From DASYKS01 sp035995205 (GTDB taxonomy: Bacteria; Acidobacteriota; Thermoanaerobaculia; Multivoradales; UBA5704), in the NCBI GenBank assembly GCA_035995205.1, contig DASYKS010000099.1, positions 62,001-126,000 on the forward strand: DNA of 64,000 bases, in the 5' to 3' direction. Below are positions 50,750-60,297 of the stretch, in pieces. Below the pieces are notes generated by a model, which searched no databases, was not told the DNA's origin, and saw nothing but the letters and a program-made list of their open reading frames with translations. Each line of letters opens with the position of its first letter. Position 1 is the first letter of the stretch. The position numbers and the translations under genes were made by a program.

Positions 50750-52957
50750 ATGGCACCCTTCCTGGAACCGCGCGCCGCGCTGACACGATTGACCCGCCTG
50801 GTGCAGCGCCGGCCCGAGCACTTCGGATGGCTGGTGGATATGTTGCGAGGGCGCCTCAATGAGCTCGCTGAAGCGGCGATCGATGTCGCGGTGGAGACAG
50901 GAGACCCCTTGGGCGAGGCCCTGATCGAGACGGCCCGCAGTGCCAGGCTTCTTCTCGTCGTGCGCCTGCTCGACCGCTGTGAAATGGAGACGGCGGTGCA
51001 TTCGGTTCCGCTCCGCGAGCTGGTTTTGGCTCTGACGCAGCGATATCTCGAGTCGCTCTTAATGCACGAGGAGAGGGATGAAGCCTTTGATGCCGAGATC
51101 GCGCGGGTGACGCTCAACTACGCCCTTCGGCTGCGAGGCTTGGGGCGTCGCGACGAAGCTCTCGGAGTGATGCGGAGTGCCGCTGCGCTTTGGGCTCGGC
51201 TTGCTGGCGAGTTGCCAGATGCCTACCGCGGAAATCATGCCACCTGTCGTGCGAATTTGGCCCTGCTCCTTTTTGAGCGCGGTCGAATCGAAGAGGCGAT
51301 GCGAGCAGGCAGGGAGGCAGTAGAGCTTCATCGGGGGCTCGCGAGTACTCAACCGGAGTCCTTCCAGCCGCAACTTGCGACCAGCCTGGCCAACTTGGGA
51401 GCGCTGTTGGGAGCAGTGGGGCTTCACCAAGACGCTCTTGAGGCGACTCTGGAAGCCGTCGAGACCTGGCGGGTATTGGCTCCTCGCAGTACTCCGATGC
51501 TCGCCGAGCTGGCAGCGAGCCTCGACATCCTCGGCAATCGGTGCCGCGAGGTGGGGCAGTTCGTGGAGGCACAGAAGGCGCTCGTCGAAGCGGTGGAGAT
51601 TCGACAACGATTGGTGGAGGCACAGGCTTCCACCTTCGAGCCGCGCCTCGCCCAAAGTCTCGAGAACCTGGGATCACCTCTCGTTCGCATGGGGCTCTGG
51701 GAGGAGGGAATTGCGAAGTTGCGCGAGGCGATCGCGTTCTGGCAGTCGCTCGCCGGGAGGCGCGAAGCCTTCCTACCGGACCTCGGAAGGAGCCTCAATA
51801 CGCTTGGGTCCAGTCTTACACACCTTCGGCAGTTCGACGAGGCGCTCACTACGAGTCGGCAGGCGGTCGAAATCAGCCGCGACTTGGTCGAGCGGGATAC
51901 TTCCATCTTCCTCCCCGATCTCGCTCGGAGCCTTCACAACCTGGCCACGGTGCTCCGGGAGGTAGGGAACCGCGAGGAAGCGGCGACGGCGAGCCGGGAG
52001 GCTGTGGATATTTGGCGGGGGCTCGTGGCCGATCGACCAGAGACTTATCTTCCTGACCTGGCCGGTGGGCTCGATCAGTTGGGTGCCTGCATGGGATTGG
52101 CAGGCGATTCGCGTGCCTCCAAAGACGCCGCAGACGAAGCGATCGGCATCTACCGAGAACTTGCCTTGAACCGTCCGGCGGTCTTCCTCCATGATCTCGC
52201 CCGTGCCCTTCACAACCGCGGCGATCACCTTTGCGGAGAGGATCGATGGGACGAGGCGCTGTCTGCCCTCGAGGAGGCGGTCTGGATCTGGCGTCGGCTA
52301 TTCGCTTCGAGCGAAATTGCCACGGCGCCTTACCTCGCCGAAGCTCTCAACACCCTAGGTTTCCTCTTTGGTGCAATGGAGCAACCCGAGGAGGCCGTGC
52401 GAGTTTGTCGGGAGTCTGTCGCCCTATGTCGTCGGCTCGCCGAGAGTCGCCCTGAAGCATTCCTTCCCGGGCTTGCGCGAGCTTTGGGGGCCTCTTCGGG
52501 ATCGCTCTCGACTGCCGGTTTGGTCGAGGAGGGCATGGCAGCCGGTGAAGAGGCCGTCGGAATTTGGCGAGAGCTCGCGGCGCAACAACCTCTGAGGTTT
52601 CTTCCGGACCTCGCCTGGGGCTTGGACAAGCTGGGAATTCGTTTCGCAGAACGTGGGAGCCATGGCCGAGCCTTGGCGTTGGAGAGCGAAGCGGCTGCCT
52701 TGCTTCGTGATCTCGCCGGACGGGAACCCAAGGCATTCCGGCCAGGACTGGCGATGACCCTGCACAATTTGAGCTCCACGTTCAGCGCTCTCGACCGGCC
52801 GGATGAGGCGTTGGAGGCGGCCGAAGAGGCGCTGAGGATCCTCCTTCCTTTCGTCCGTGAGCATCCGCTCGGTTTTGCTCACAAGGTGTCGTTGGTAGTT
52901 GGTCGCTATCGTGCAGCCGCCGAGGCCGCCACCAAAGCAAATTCCTCGTCTTCCTGA
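50750..52957 (+). CDS. TPR protein 2 of the CHAT cluster (735 aa)
   Basis: The same N-terminal module (AALTRLTRLVQRRPEHFGWL, IDVAVETGDPLGEALI, SVPLRELVLALTQRYLE) is followed by about 14 TPR-like repeats of around 42 residues with the signature EEA-x-A-x-REAVE-I-RRL. It lies 19 bases after TPR protein 1, on the same strand. Its last 52 bases overlap the end of the convergent TPR protein 3. Base composition in the repeats is slightly less GC-biased than in gene 3. Confidence 0.82.
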   Translation: MAPFLEPRAALTRLTRLVQRRPEHFGWLVDMLRGRLNELAEAAIDVAVETGDPLGEALIETARSARLLLVVRLLDRCEMETAVHSVPLRELVLALTQRYLESLLMHEERDEAFDAEIARVTLNYALRLRGLGRRDEALGVMRSAAALWARLAGELPDAYRGNHATCRANLALLLFERGRIEEAMRAGREAVELHRGLASTQPESFQPQLATSLANLGALLGAVGLHQDALEATLEAVETWRVLAPRSTPMLAELAASLDILGNRCREVGQFVEAQKALVEAVEIRQRLVEAQASTFEPRLAQSLENLGSPLVRMGLWEEGIAKLREAIAFWQSLAGRREAFLPDLGRSLNTLGSSLTHLRQFDEALTTSRQAVEISRDLVERDTSIFLPDLARSLHNLATVLREVGNREEAATASREAVDIWRGLVADRPETYLPDLAGGLDQLGACMGLAGDSRASKDAADEAIGIYRELALNRPAVFLHDLARALHNRGDHLCGEDRWDEALSALEEAVWIWRRLFASSEIATAPYLAEALNTLGFLFGAMEQPEEAVRVCRESVALCRRLAESRPEAFLPGLARALGASSGSLSTAGLVEEGMAAGEEAVGIWRELAAQQPLRFLPDLAWGLDKLGIRFAERGSHGRALALESEAAALLRDLAGREPKAFRPGLAMTLHNLSSTFSALDRPDEALEAAEEALRILLPFVREHPLGFAHKVSLVVGRYRAAAEAATKANSSSS

Positions 52958-55900
52958 TGGCCCGCGGCGCGGGCGCAATTTCGGAGCACGTCGGCCGCCG
53001 CGGCGAGGTACTTGCCGATCGACTCCGGAGCATCGGCGAAAAGCTGGAGGAGGATCTCGACGGCTTCGCGGCCAAGTGGGCGGCCCTCTTCAGGCCGGCC
53101 GAGATCGGTGAGATCGCCGGCCAGAGCAGCCAGGCTGACCGCGTACAGACGCTGATAGGGATCAGGCCGGACTTCGGCCAGCCCGCGGTGAACCTCCACC
53201 GCTTCCTGAGTCACCGCCAAAGCCTCGTCTTTACGGTGGAGGGCGTAGAGCAGGTTCTTCAGCTGGTCCAGCGCCTGAGCCAGTCGGAGTTGGGGCTCGA
53301 GGTTGCCTCCTTCGAGCGACCGAAAGAGATCGACGCTTTCGCGGAGCGTTTCGACTGCCTCGTCGAAACGGCCCCCGGACCGAAGGCGGCTCCCCAGAAC
53401 CTTGAGGCTTGAAGCGAGACCCGGCGCGTGAGCATTTCCCCACGTTTCGACCAGGTGACGCCGGAGCGACACTGCTTCCCGGATCGTTTCCAAGGATTCG
53501 TCCGGTCGGCCGAAAACGTCGAGATCGCAGGCCAGGTTGTGCAACTGGCGCGCGAGGTCGGCGGGGGCTACTTCGGGCCTTGCTGCAGCAAGTCGGCGAG
53601 TGAGGGAGACGGCCTCGCGGGCGGAAGCGAGCGCTTCGTCGTGGCGGCCCAGTTGGCCCAGGGCTGCTCCCAGATTGTTGAGCCCCGCAGAAAGCTCCGC
53701 GGCGAGGCCCCCGGGCTGCTCGGCCTCCAAGCTTCGGAAGAGATCCACCGCCTCTTGCGCATTCGAAAGCGCATCCTCCGCCTCGCCAAGGCTCGAAAGG
53801 TCGGAGGACAGGTTGCTCAGGCTTCGGGCCAGGGCCAGGCGGATCTCTTGAGAACCGGCCAGGGCCAGCGAGCGGAAGATTTCGATCGCTTCGTCGGCGG
53901 CCGGTATCGCCTCTTCGAGTCGATCCGCATCGCTGAGCCGCCTCGCCAGAAGCTCCAGATGGTCAGCGAGCGCAGGTAGGTAGATGTCCGGCTCCGCCGC
54001 TGCAAGCATGCGGTGATGCAAGACGGCCTGCTCCGCGGTTGCCAAGGCTTCATCGAAATGGCCCAGCTCCCAGAGGAGGCGAGCCAGAGATCCCTCGGTT
54101 CGGGCGAGGTCCGGCAAAAACCTTTCCGAAAATGCCGCCGTCTGCGCGGCACAGATCGCCAGCACCTGGCGGAGAGGCGCGAGGGCTTCCGCCGCGCGAT
54201 CCGCCGCCATGAGATCTTGGCCTAGATTGAACAGGCAGGTGGCCAGCTCGGGCAGGAACGCTTGAGAGTTTGCGGCGGCGAGCTTTCGGAAGAGGGCTGT
54301 TGCTTCCTCGATCGCGGCGAGAGCCTTCTCCTTTTCCTCAAGGTCGCTCAAGAGCGCACTCGAATTGTTCAGGCAGCGCGCCAGCTCGGGCAGAAAACTC
54401 GCCGGACGTTCCTCCGCGAGCTTTCTGTAGTAGGCCAACGCTTCGTCGAGCACCGGCAGGGCTTCGTGCGACCGGCCGGCATCCCGGAGCCGGAGCGCCA
54501 GAGTATTCAAGCTCATCGCGAGGTCCGGAAGATAGACCTCCGGCCGTTCTGCCGACAATCGGCGCTCGAGATCGACGGCTTCCCGACTCGCCTCCAGAGC
54601 GCTCTCGAATTGCCCCAGATCGGCCACCATCGCGCTCAGGTTGTTGAGCGTGATGGCCAGGCTCGCCAGGTGGGCGTCCGGCGACGAGGCAGCGAGCGTT
54701 CGATGGTGCTCGGACGCTTCCGTGATGGCGGCGAGAGCCTCCTTGGAGCGCCCCAGGCCGCTGAGCGTCGCAGCCCAAGTCTGGAGGCACATCGCCAGTT
54801 CCGCCAGGTAGGTTTCCGGTTGGGCCGCCGCCAGCTCCCGCACGATCTCCACCGCCTCCCGGGCTGCCCGTTCCGCTTCGTCCCGGTGGCCTTGGTTGCC
54901 GAGGAGCAGGCCCAGGTTGTTGAGGCTCGAAGCGAGCTCCGGCAAAAAAGTTTCACGACGACGGGCGGCAAGGCTCCGGCGTATCGCAACGGCTTCGAGG
55001 GTGGCGGCGAGCGCCTCGTCGTTCCGTCCCTCTTTGCTGAGAAGGGCTCCGAAGCCGAGAAGGCTTTTGGGCAGATCCGGCAGAAAGGAGTCGGGGCGAT
55101 CCGCAGCGAGCTCACGGCGAAGCTCCACCGCTTCCCGGGCCACTTCCAAGGCTTCTTGCGATCGACCCAGAGAATCGAGATCCCGGCTGAGGGCACTCAA
55201 GGCGGTGGCAAGCTCGGGTAGATCGGCTCCGCCTGCCTGCATCCGCAGCGCGCGATAGAGGAGGAGCGCTTCGGTGCTCGCCACAAGCGCTTCCTCCGGC
55301 CTTCCGAGGTCGAAGAGGTCGCCGCCGAGATTGAGCAATGCCCTCGCGAGGTCGAGCGAGTACGCATCCGGTTTCTCGGCCGCCAGTCGGCGGCGGATCT
55401 CGACCGCCTCGGTAGTCGCCGCCCGCGCCTCCTCGGCGCGGGCCAGGTCTCCGAAAGTGCTCCCCAGGTTCAACAGGTTGGTCGACAAGCTCGGGAGAAA
55501 GGCTTCAGGGCGAACGACGGCCAGCTCACGCAGGATCGAGACGGCTTCTCGGTGGGCTGCCAGCGCCTCTTCCTGCCGTCCGAGCTCGGACAGCCGGTAA
55601 CCCAGGTTGTTCAGGAGAGACGCCCGAAAACTCGCTTTCTCGCCATCCGGATCGACTCCCTCGGCGCGAGCGTCTTCGAGACAGCGCCGCGTCGCCTCGA
55701 GCGCGACTTCGCGCAGGGGAAGAGAGCGGAGGTAATGCCCGTCTTCGCACTTCACGAAGAGGCTCCGAGCCAAGTCGATCGAAGCAACATCTCGGATCTT
55801 CTGCGCCAGGATCTGACCGATCGGATCGCCGGTTTCGACGGCGACATCCAAAGCCACGAACGCGAGAGCGTCCAATCTCTGCTCCAGGCCTTGGCCGAGC

Positions 55901-55977
55901 CACCGGCGGGCGCTCTCCTGCCGTTGGGCCAAGCGCGTCATGCAGGTGAGGGCGGTGCGGGGAGATTCGGGAGGCAT
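52906..55977 (-). CDS. TPR protein 3 of the CHAT cluster (1,023 aa)
   Basis: Opposite orientation to its relatives. The shared module (TALTCMTRLAQRQESARRWL, LDVAVETGDPIGQILA, SLPLREVALEATRRCLE) begins the protein. More than 20 TPR-like repeats with consensus ALAA-REAVEI-R-LAA-RPEAFLPELA follow. It is the longest array in the cluster. Reversed orientation and a 52-bp tail-to-tail overlap with TPR protein 2 suggest inversion after duplication. Divergent from TPR protein 4 with 66 bp between them. Confidence 0.82.
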   Translation of the reverse strand: MPPESPRTALTCMTRLAQRQESARRWLGQGLEQRLDALAFVALDVAVETGDPIGQILAQKIRDVASIDLARSLFVKCEDGHYLRSLPLREVALEATRRCLEDARAEGVDPDGEKASFRASLLNNLGYRLSELGRQEEALAAHREAVSILRELAVVRPEAFLPSLSTNLLNLGSTFGDLARAEEARAATTEAVEIRRRLAAEKPDAYSLDLARALLNLGGDLFDLGRPEEALVASTEALLLYRALRMQAGGADLPELATALSALSRDLDSLGRSQEALEVAREAVELRRELAADRPDSFLPDLPKSLLGFGALLSKEGRNDEALAATLEAVAIRRSLAARRRETFLPELASSLNNLGLLLGNQGHRDEAERAAREAVEIVRELAAAQPETYLAELAMCLQTWAATLSGLGRSKEALAAITEASEHHRTLAASSPDAHLASLAITLNNLSAMVADLGQFESALEASREAVDLERRLSAERPEVYLPDLAMSLNTLALRLRDAGRSHEALPVLDEALAYYRKLAEERPASFLPELARCLNNSSALLSDLEEKEKALAAIEEATALFRKLAAANSQAFLPELATCLFNLGQDLMAADRAAEALAPLRQVLAICAAQTAAFSERFLPDLARTEGSLARLLWELGHFDEALATAEQAVLHHRMLAAAEPDIYLPALADHLELLARRLSDADRLEEAIPAADEAIEIFRSLALAGSQEIRLALARSLSNLSSDLSSLGEAEDALSNAQEAVDLFRSLEAEQPGGLAAELSAGLNNLGAALGQLGRHDEALASAREAVSLTRRLAAARPEVAPADLARQLHNLACDLDVFGRPDESLETIREAVSLRRHLVETWGNAHAPGLASSLKVLGSRLRSGGRFDEAVETLRESVDLFRSLEGGNLEPQLRLAQALDQLKNLLYALHRKDEALAVTQEAVEVHRGLAEVRPDPYQRLYAVSLAALAGDLTDLGRPEEGRPLGREAVEILLQLFADAPESIGKYLAAAADVLRNCARAAGHQEDEEFALVAASAAAR

Positions 55978-56043
55978 GGCTCTCTGGCTGATAAGTTACC
56001 TGAAATCCCTCGCCGAACGAGGGGAGCTTGAGCTCCTTTAATC

Positions 56044-57990
56044 ATGGCCCCTGTTTTCGACAACCCACACGCTACGCTCACTCTGCTGACGCGACTGGCG
56101 CGCCGGCAGCCTGAAGCCCGGAAGTGGCTCGGCGGTGCGCTACTCCAGAACCTGGAGAGCCTTGCCGAGATCGCCTTGGATGTGGCTGTCGAGACCGGAG
56201 ACCCGATCGGGCAGGTTTTGGCGGAGAGGATTGGCCAGGGGGTGCCTCAGAGCCTTGCGGAAATCGTGATGGATCGGTGTGACAGCGAGATGATGACGCA
56301 GTCTGTGGCGCTCAGAGAAGTTGCGTTCCAGGCCACGAAGATCTCCATCGATCACCATTGTACGCAGGGTCTGCGCCCCGGCGAGGCCGAACGCAGGCGA
56401 TTCGCAGGCATGCTCAGCAACCTGGCTTCTCGGTACAGCTCCCTTGGCCGTCACGAAGAGGCGATCGCCGCAGGCGAAGAGGCTGTCGATCACTTCCGGA
56501 GGCTCGCGAAGGGTTTTCCGAGCTCCCACTTCTCCGGCGTTGTCGCGGCTCTCAATACCCTGGCGCTGGCGCTCAATGCGGTCGGACGCCATCAAGAGGC
56601 TCTGGAAGCTGCCCTCGAAGCGAGCGACACTTCGCGCAAACTGGCCGCTTGCCACGCGGCGAGATTCCTGCGTGAAACCCTGGTGAGCTTGAACAACGTC
56701 GGCAAGATCCGAGAGGAGCTCGGGCAGCCCGAGGAAGCCATCGCCGCCTATCGGGAAGCTATCGACCTCTGCCGGCCGCAGGCCAAAGTTGCTCCTGGGA
56801 GATTCCTCGGCATGCTCGCGCTGTACCTCTCGAATCTGGCGAAGAGTCTCAGCGCCATCGGCCGAGGATCGGAAGGCCTTCCAGCCATCGGCGAGGCGGT
56901 CGATCACTATCGGCAGCTGGCGGCGGCTAGGCCTGATTCTTTCGAACCGGGTTTGGCCATTGGTCTAACCAATCTGAGTGCCCATCTCGTCGAGAAGGGA
57001 CGCCGGGGCGAGGCTTTGGAGGCTGCGCAAGAGGGAACAAATCTCTTTCGCCAACTGGCTTCTCGTCGGCCCGATTCCTTTCTTCCTCAACTCGCCACGA
57101 GCCTGCTGAATCTGGGCATGATCCAGAGTTCCTTGGGTCGATGGGAGCAAGCCTGCATTTCTGCAAACGGGGCCGTCAATCTCTACAAGAATTGGGCGAC
57201 TCTCTTTCCCGAAGCTGCCCCCGAAGACTTGGCGGTAGGACTGCTCAATCTCGGAGAGGATCTGAGTCGTCTCAGCCGTAACGAAGAGGCTCTCGAGGTG
57301 ACCCGAGAGGCGGTGACCCTTCTGCGCAAACTGTTCGCGACCCGCCCTAAAGTCGCCCGTCCGGACCTTGGCCTCGGTCTCAGCAATCTCGGGGTCATGT
57401 TCGACCGGGTGGGACGCCACGAAGAAGCGTTGGCTGCATCCGAGGAAGCGGTCGCTCTGCATCGCGAGCTCGCCGCCCTTTACCCGCAACGCTACACGGC
57501 GGATCTGGCCCGCAGTCTGACGAACTTCGCTGCTCAGATCAGCGAGGCCGGGTGGCGCAGAGAAGCGCTTGTTCTTTGCCGTGAGGCCGTGGACCTTCAC
57601 CGAAGTCTGGCGGCGGCTAATCCTGAAGTTCTACCCGAGTTTGCCCTGAGCCTCAACAACCTCGGTGGAGGGTTGGGAGAACTTCGGCAGCATGCGGAAG
57701 CGTTCACGATCTTCTCCGAAGCTGTGGAGATCGAACGCCGGCTGGCGGATCTCTATCCGCAGGCCTTCCTCCCGGATCTGGCTCGAAGCCTCCACAACCT
57801 GGGCCTGCTCCTTTTCCAGATGGAGCGCTACCCTGAGGCCGCCGACAGGCTCAGCGAGGCGGTCACTATCCGCCGAGACCTCTGTGCCGAACATCCCGAG
57901 GCCAATACCAGTGCGCTCGCGGAGAGCCGCCAACTCCTCAGCGCCGCTGTACGAAAGGCGGAGTTGCACGAGGAGGGTCCAGCGTCCTGA
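56044..57990 (+). CDS. TPR protein 4 of the CHAT cluster (648 aa)
   Basis: The N-terminal module (ATLTLLTRLARRQPEARKWL, LDVAVETGDPIGQVLA, SVALREVAFQATK) is followed by about 12 TPR-like repeats. The upstream region of 66 bp contains GGAGCT-TG-AGCTCC just before the start and no clear Shine-Dalgarno sequence. It ends 27 bp from the convergent kbl gene, marking the right border of the cluster. Confidence 0.82.
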   Translation: MAPVFDNPHATLTLLTRLARRQPEARKWLGGALLQNLESLAEIALDVAVETGDPIGQVLAERIGQGVPQSLAEIVMDRCDSEMMTQSVALREVAFQATKISIDHHCTQGLRPGEAERRRFAGMLSNLASRYSSLGRHEEAIAAGEEAVDHFRRLAKGFPSSHFSGVVAALNTLALALNAVGRHQEALEAALEASDTSRKLAACHAARFLRETLVSLNNVGKIREELGQPEEAIAAYREAIDLCRPQAKVAPGRFLGMLALYLSNLAKSLSAIGRGSEGLPAIGEAVDHYRQLAAARPDSFEPGLAIGLTNLSAHLVEKGRRGEALEAAQEGTNLFRQLASRRPDSFLPQLATSLLNLGMIQSSLGRWEQACISANGAVNLYKNWATLFPEAAPEDLAVGLLNLGEDLSRLSRNEEALEVTREAVTLLRKLFATRPKVARPDLGLGLSNLGVMFDRVGRHEEALAASEEAVALHRELAALYPQRYTADLARSLTNFAAQISEAGWRREALVLCREAVDLHRSLAAANPEVLPEFALSLNNLGGGLGELRQHAEAFTIFSEAVEIERRLADLYPQAFLPDLARSLHNLGLLLFQMERYPEAADRLSEAVTIRRDLCAEHPEANTSALAESRQLLSAAVRKAELHEEGPAS

Positions 57991-58017
57991 AGACAGTATG
58001 GGGGCGAGACGTCTCCT

Positions 58018-59250
58018 CTACCCACGCCCGGCAAAACTCCCCAGCGCCGCCAGAACGCCATCGATATCGGCCGGCGTATGGTCCGCCGAGACCTGGAATC
58101 GGATCGACTCGTCCCCCTTCGGAACCACCGGAAACTTCAAGCCGGTCGCAAGAATGCCGTTTGCCCGAAGATGGGCGACAAGCGCGGTGGTCTTCGCGGT
58201 GTCGCGGACCATCAGAGGGACGACGGGGTGCGTGCCGGGGATCGTCTCGTAGCCAAGACGGAGGAGCCCTTGTTGGAAGCGCTCGGTCATCGCGCGCAGG
58301 TGCTTGAGGCGCTCGATGCCGGCGGGGCTGTCGAGCAGGTCGAGGGCGCGTTGGGCCGCCGCGCATTCGCCGACGGTGATCGGGTTCGAGTAGATGTAGG
58401 TGGGGGAGGTCTCGCGCAGGAAGTCGGTGAGGGTCTTGCTGCCGACGACGTAGCCGCCGTTCACTCCCAGCGCCTTGCCTAAGGTTGCGAGCAGGATGTC
58501 CGATTGCGGCGCTCCGGTAGCCTCCTCCGTGCCGCGTCCGGTGGCTCCGAAGGCTCCGACGCCGTGCGAATCGTCGACCAGGACCACGACGTTTTCCGGG
58601 AAATGCTCGTCGTGGCGGCGGGCGATCTCCAGGATCTTGGGCAGGGGGGCGTTGGCGCCGCGCATGCTGAAGATGCCGTCGGTGACCAGGATGACCCGGC
58701 GGCAGGTGCCGGCAACCGAGGTGAGCTTGGCGTCCAGGTCTTCTAGGTCGAGATGGCGGTAGATCTTCTTGTCTTTGGGGCGCGCGAGCCGCATCGCGTT
58801 GATGATGCAGTTGTGGTTCAGCTCGTCGCTCACGACCACGGTTTCCGGAGTGATCAGCGGCACCAGGACCCCGATCATCGCGGTGTAGGCGCTGCTCCAG
58901 AGCATCGCGGACTCGCGGCCGTGAAAGGCGGCGAGGCGCGCCTCCAAGTCGGTATGCGCGGCGTAGGTACCGCTGATGAAACGGACCGCGCCGGGGCCGA
59001 CGCCATAGTCGCGGCTCGCGTGCTCTTCCGCTTCGATCAGCTCGGAGCGCAGCGCCATCCCCAGATAGTTGTTCGAGTTCATTTTGAGGAACAGCCGGTC
59101 GCCTTCGCCCGCGAGGCGGTAGCGGGGGCCGAGATCGCCGGCGGCGGGGATGACGCCGACGATCACCGATTCGGCACCCTTCTTGGTGCCGCGCTGCTCC
59201 AATAAGTCGAGCTCCGCGGCAAGCGCGGGGAGGAAGCGGTCAACGGGCAT
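58018..59250 (-). CDS. kbl: 2-amino-3-ketobutyrate CoA ligase (glycine C-acetyltransferase)
   Basis: A 410-aa PLP enzyme of the alpha-oxoamine synthase family. It shows NSNNYLG near the start, the cofactor region GVGPGAVRFISGTYAAHTDLE, VDDSHGVGAFG, and the PLP lysine in LATLGKALGVNGGY. The family also contains BioF, but the adjacent threonine dehydrogenase gene and sequence length favour Kbl, which splits 2-amino-3-ketobutyrate with CoA to glycine and acetyl-CoA. The ATG at 59250 overlaps the upstream tdh stop by 11 bases; an in-frame start at 59283 lies inside tdh and is less likely. Confidence 0.87.
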   Translation of the reverse strand: MPVDRFLPALAAELDLLEQRGTKKGAESVIVGVIPAAGDLGPRYRLAGEGDRLFLKMNSNNYLGMALRSELIEAEEHASRDYGVGPGAVRFISGTYAAHTDLEARLAAFHGRESAMLWSSAYTAMIGVLVPLITPETVVVSDELNHNCIINAMRLARPKDKKIYRHLDLEDLDAKLTSVAGTCRRVILVTDGIFSMRGANAPLPKILEIARRHDEHFPENVVVLVDDSHGVGAFGATGRGTEEATGAPQSDILLATLGKALGVNGGYVVGSKTLTDFLRETSPTYIYSNPITVGECAAAQRALDLLDSPAGIERLKHLRAMTERFQQGLLRLGYETIPGTHPVVPLMVRDTAKTTALVAHLRANGILATGLKFPVVPKGDESIRFQVSADHTPADIDGVLAALGSFAGRG

Positions 59251-60220
59251 GTTCGTCGATCTCCTGCTTGAGCTTGATTTCAAGGTTCACGAGCATTTCG
59301 CCGACCATCGCGGACAGATCGAACTGCGGCTGCCAACCCCATTCGCGGCGGGCGGCGCTGTCGTCGAGCGAGCGCGGCCAGCTGTCGGCGATCGCCTGGC
59401 GCACCGGGTCGATCCGGTAATCGAGCAGGAAGTCGGGGATGTGCTTGCGGATCTCGGTGGCCAGCTCTTCGGGCGTGAAGTTCATCGCCGTGACGTTGAA
59501 CGCGTTGCGATGGACCAGCTGGCCGGCGTCGGCCTCCATCACGTCGATCGTCGCCTTCACCGCGTCGGGCATGAACATCATGTCGAGACGGGTGTCGGGC
59601 TTCAAGAAGCAGGTGTAGTGCTTGTGCCGGATCGCCTCGTAAAAGATCTCGACCGCGTAATCGGTAGTGCCGCCGCCCGGCGGCGCGCCGTGCGAGATGA
59701 TGCCGGGGAAGCGCACGCCGCGGGCGTCGACGCTGAAGCGCTCGTGGTAATAGTCGCAGAGCAACTCGCCCGCGACCTTGGTGACGCCGTACATGGTGGT
59801 CGGCCGTTGCAGCGTGTCCTGCGGCGTCAGATCGCGCGGCGTGGTCGGACCGAACGCGCCGATCGAGCTGGGGAAGAACACCGCGCAGCGGTTCTGGCGC
59901 GCCACTTCGAGGACGCCGTAGAGGCTCCCCATGTTGACGTCCCAAGCGACCTGCGGCCGGCTTTCACCGGTGGCCGAGAGCAGCGCCACGAGATGGAAGA
60001 TGGTGCCGATGTCGTAGCGCCGCACCATCTCCTGGATCTGGCGGGCGTTGGTGCAGTCGAGGAACTCGAACGGCCCCTCGGTGCGCAGCAGCTGCTCCCG
60101 GCTCATCATCCGGACGTCGGAGGCGACCACCTGATCGGGACCGTACAACCGGCGGAGGGCGGGCACCAGCTCGGAGCCGACCTGGCCGAGGGAGCCGGTG
60201 ACGAGGATCTTGGTTTTCAA
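59240..60220 (-). CDS. SDR-type L-threonine 3-dehydrogenase
   Basis: A 326-aa NAD-dependent epimerase/dehydratase-fold protein. KILVTGSLGQVGSELV is the nucleotide-binding motif, and active-site YGVTK follows MYG. FPSSIGAFGP, DTRLDMMFMPDAVKAT and NVTAMNFTPEELA are typical of SDR-type threonine dehydrogenases. It feeds 2-amino-3-ketobutyrate to Kbl, encoded next in the operon. The start is a TTG at 60220 with GGAG ten bases upstream; a TTG at 60259 would add 13 residues and is possible. Confidence 0.85.
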   Translation of the reverse strand: MKTKILVTGSLGQVGSELVPALRRLYGPDQVVASDVRMMSREQLLRTEGPFEFLDCTNARQIQEMVRRYDIGTIFHLVALLSATGESRPQVAWDVNMGSLYGVLEVARQNRCAVFFPSSIGAFGPTTPRDLTPQDTLQRPTTMYGVTKVAGELLCDYYHERFSVDARGVRFPGIISHGAPPGGGTTDYAVEIFYEAIRHKHYTCFLKPDTRLDMMFMPDAVKATIDVMEADAGQLVHRNAFNVTAMNFTPEELATEIRKHIPDFLLDYRIDPVRQAIADSWPRSLDDSAARREWGWQPQFDLSAMVGEMLVNLEIKLKQEIDEHAR

Positions 60221-60297
60221 GGGCAGAGTGCTCCGTCCACCGGGTTCGCCGGGACTCAAGGGGCAGGCGTCAAGGTTTCGTCATTCGACGACGGATG

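Noticed and set aside
58018..59250. BioF (8-amino-7-oxononanoate synthase) for the gene called kbl
   Set aside because: Same enzyme family, but no other biotin gene is nearby and the overlapping upstream gene is a threonine dehydrogenase.
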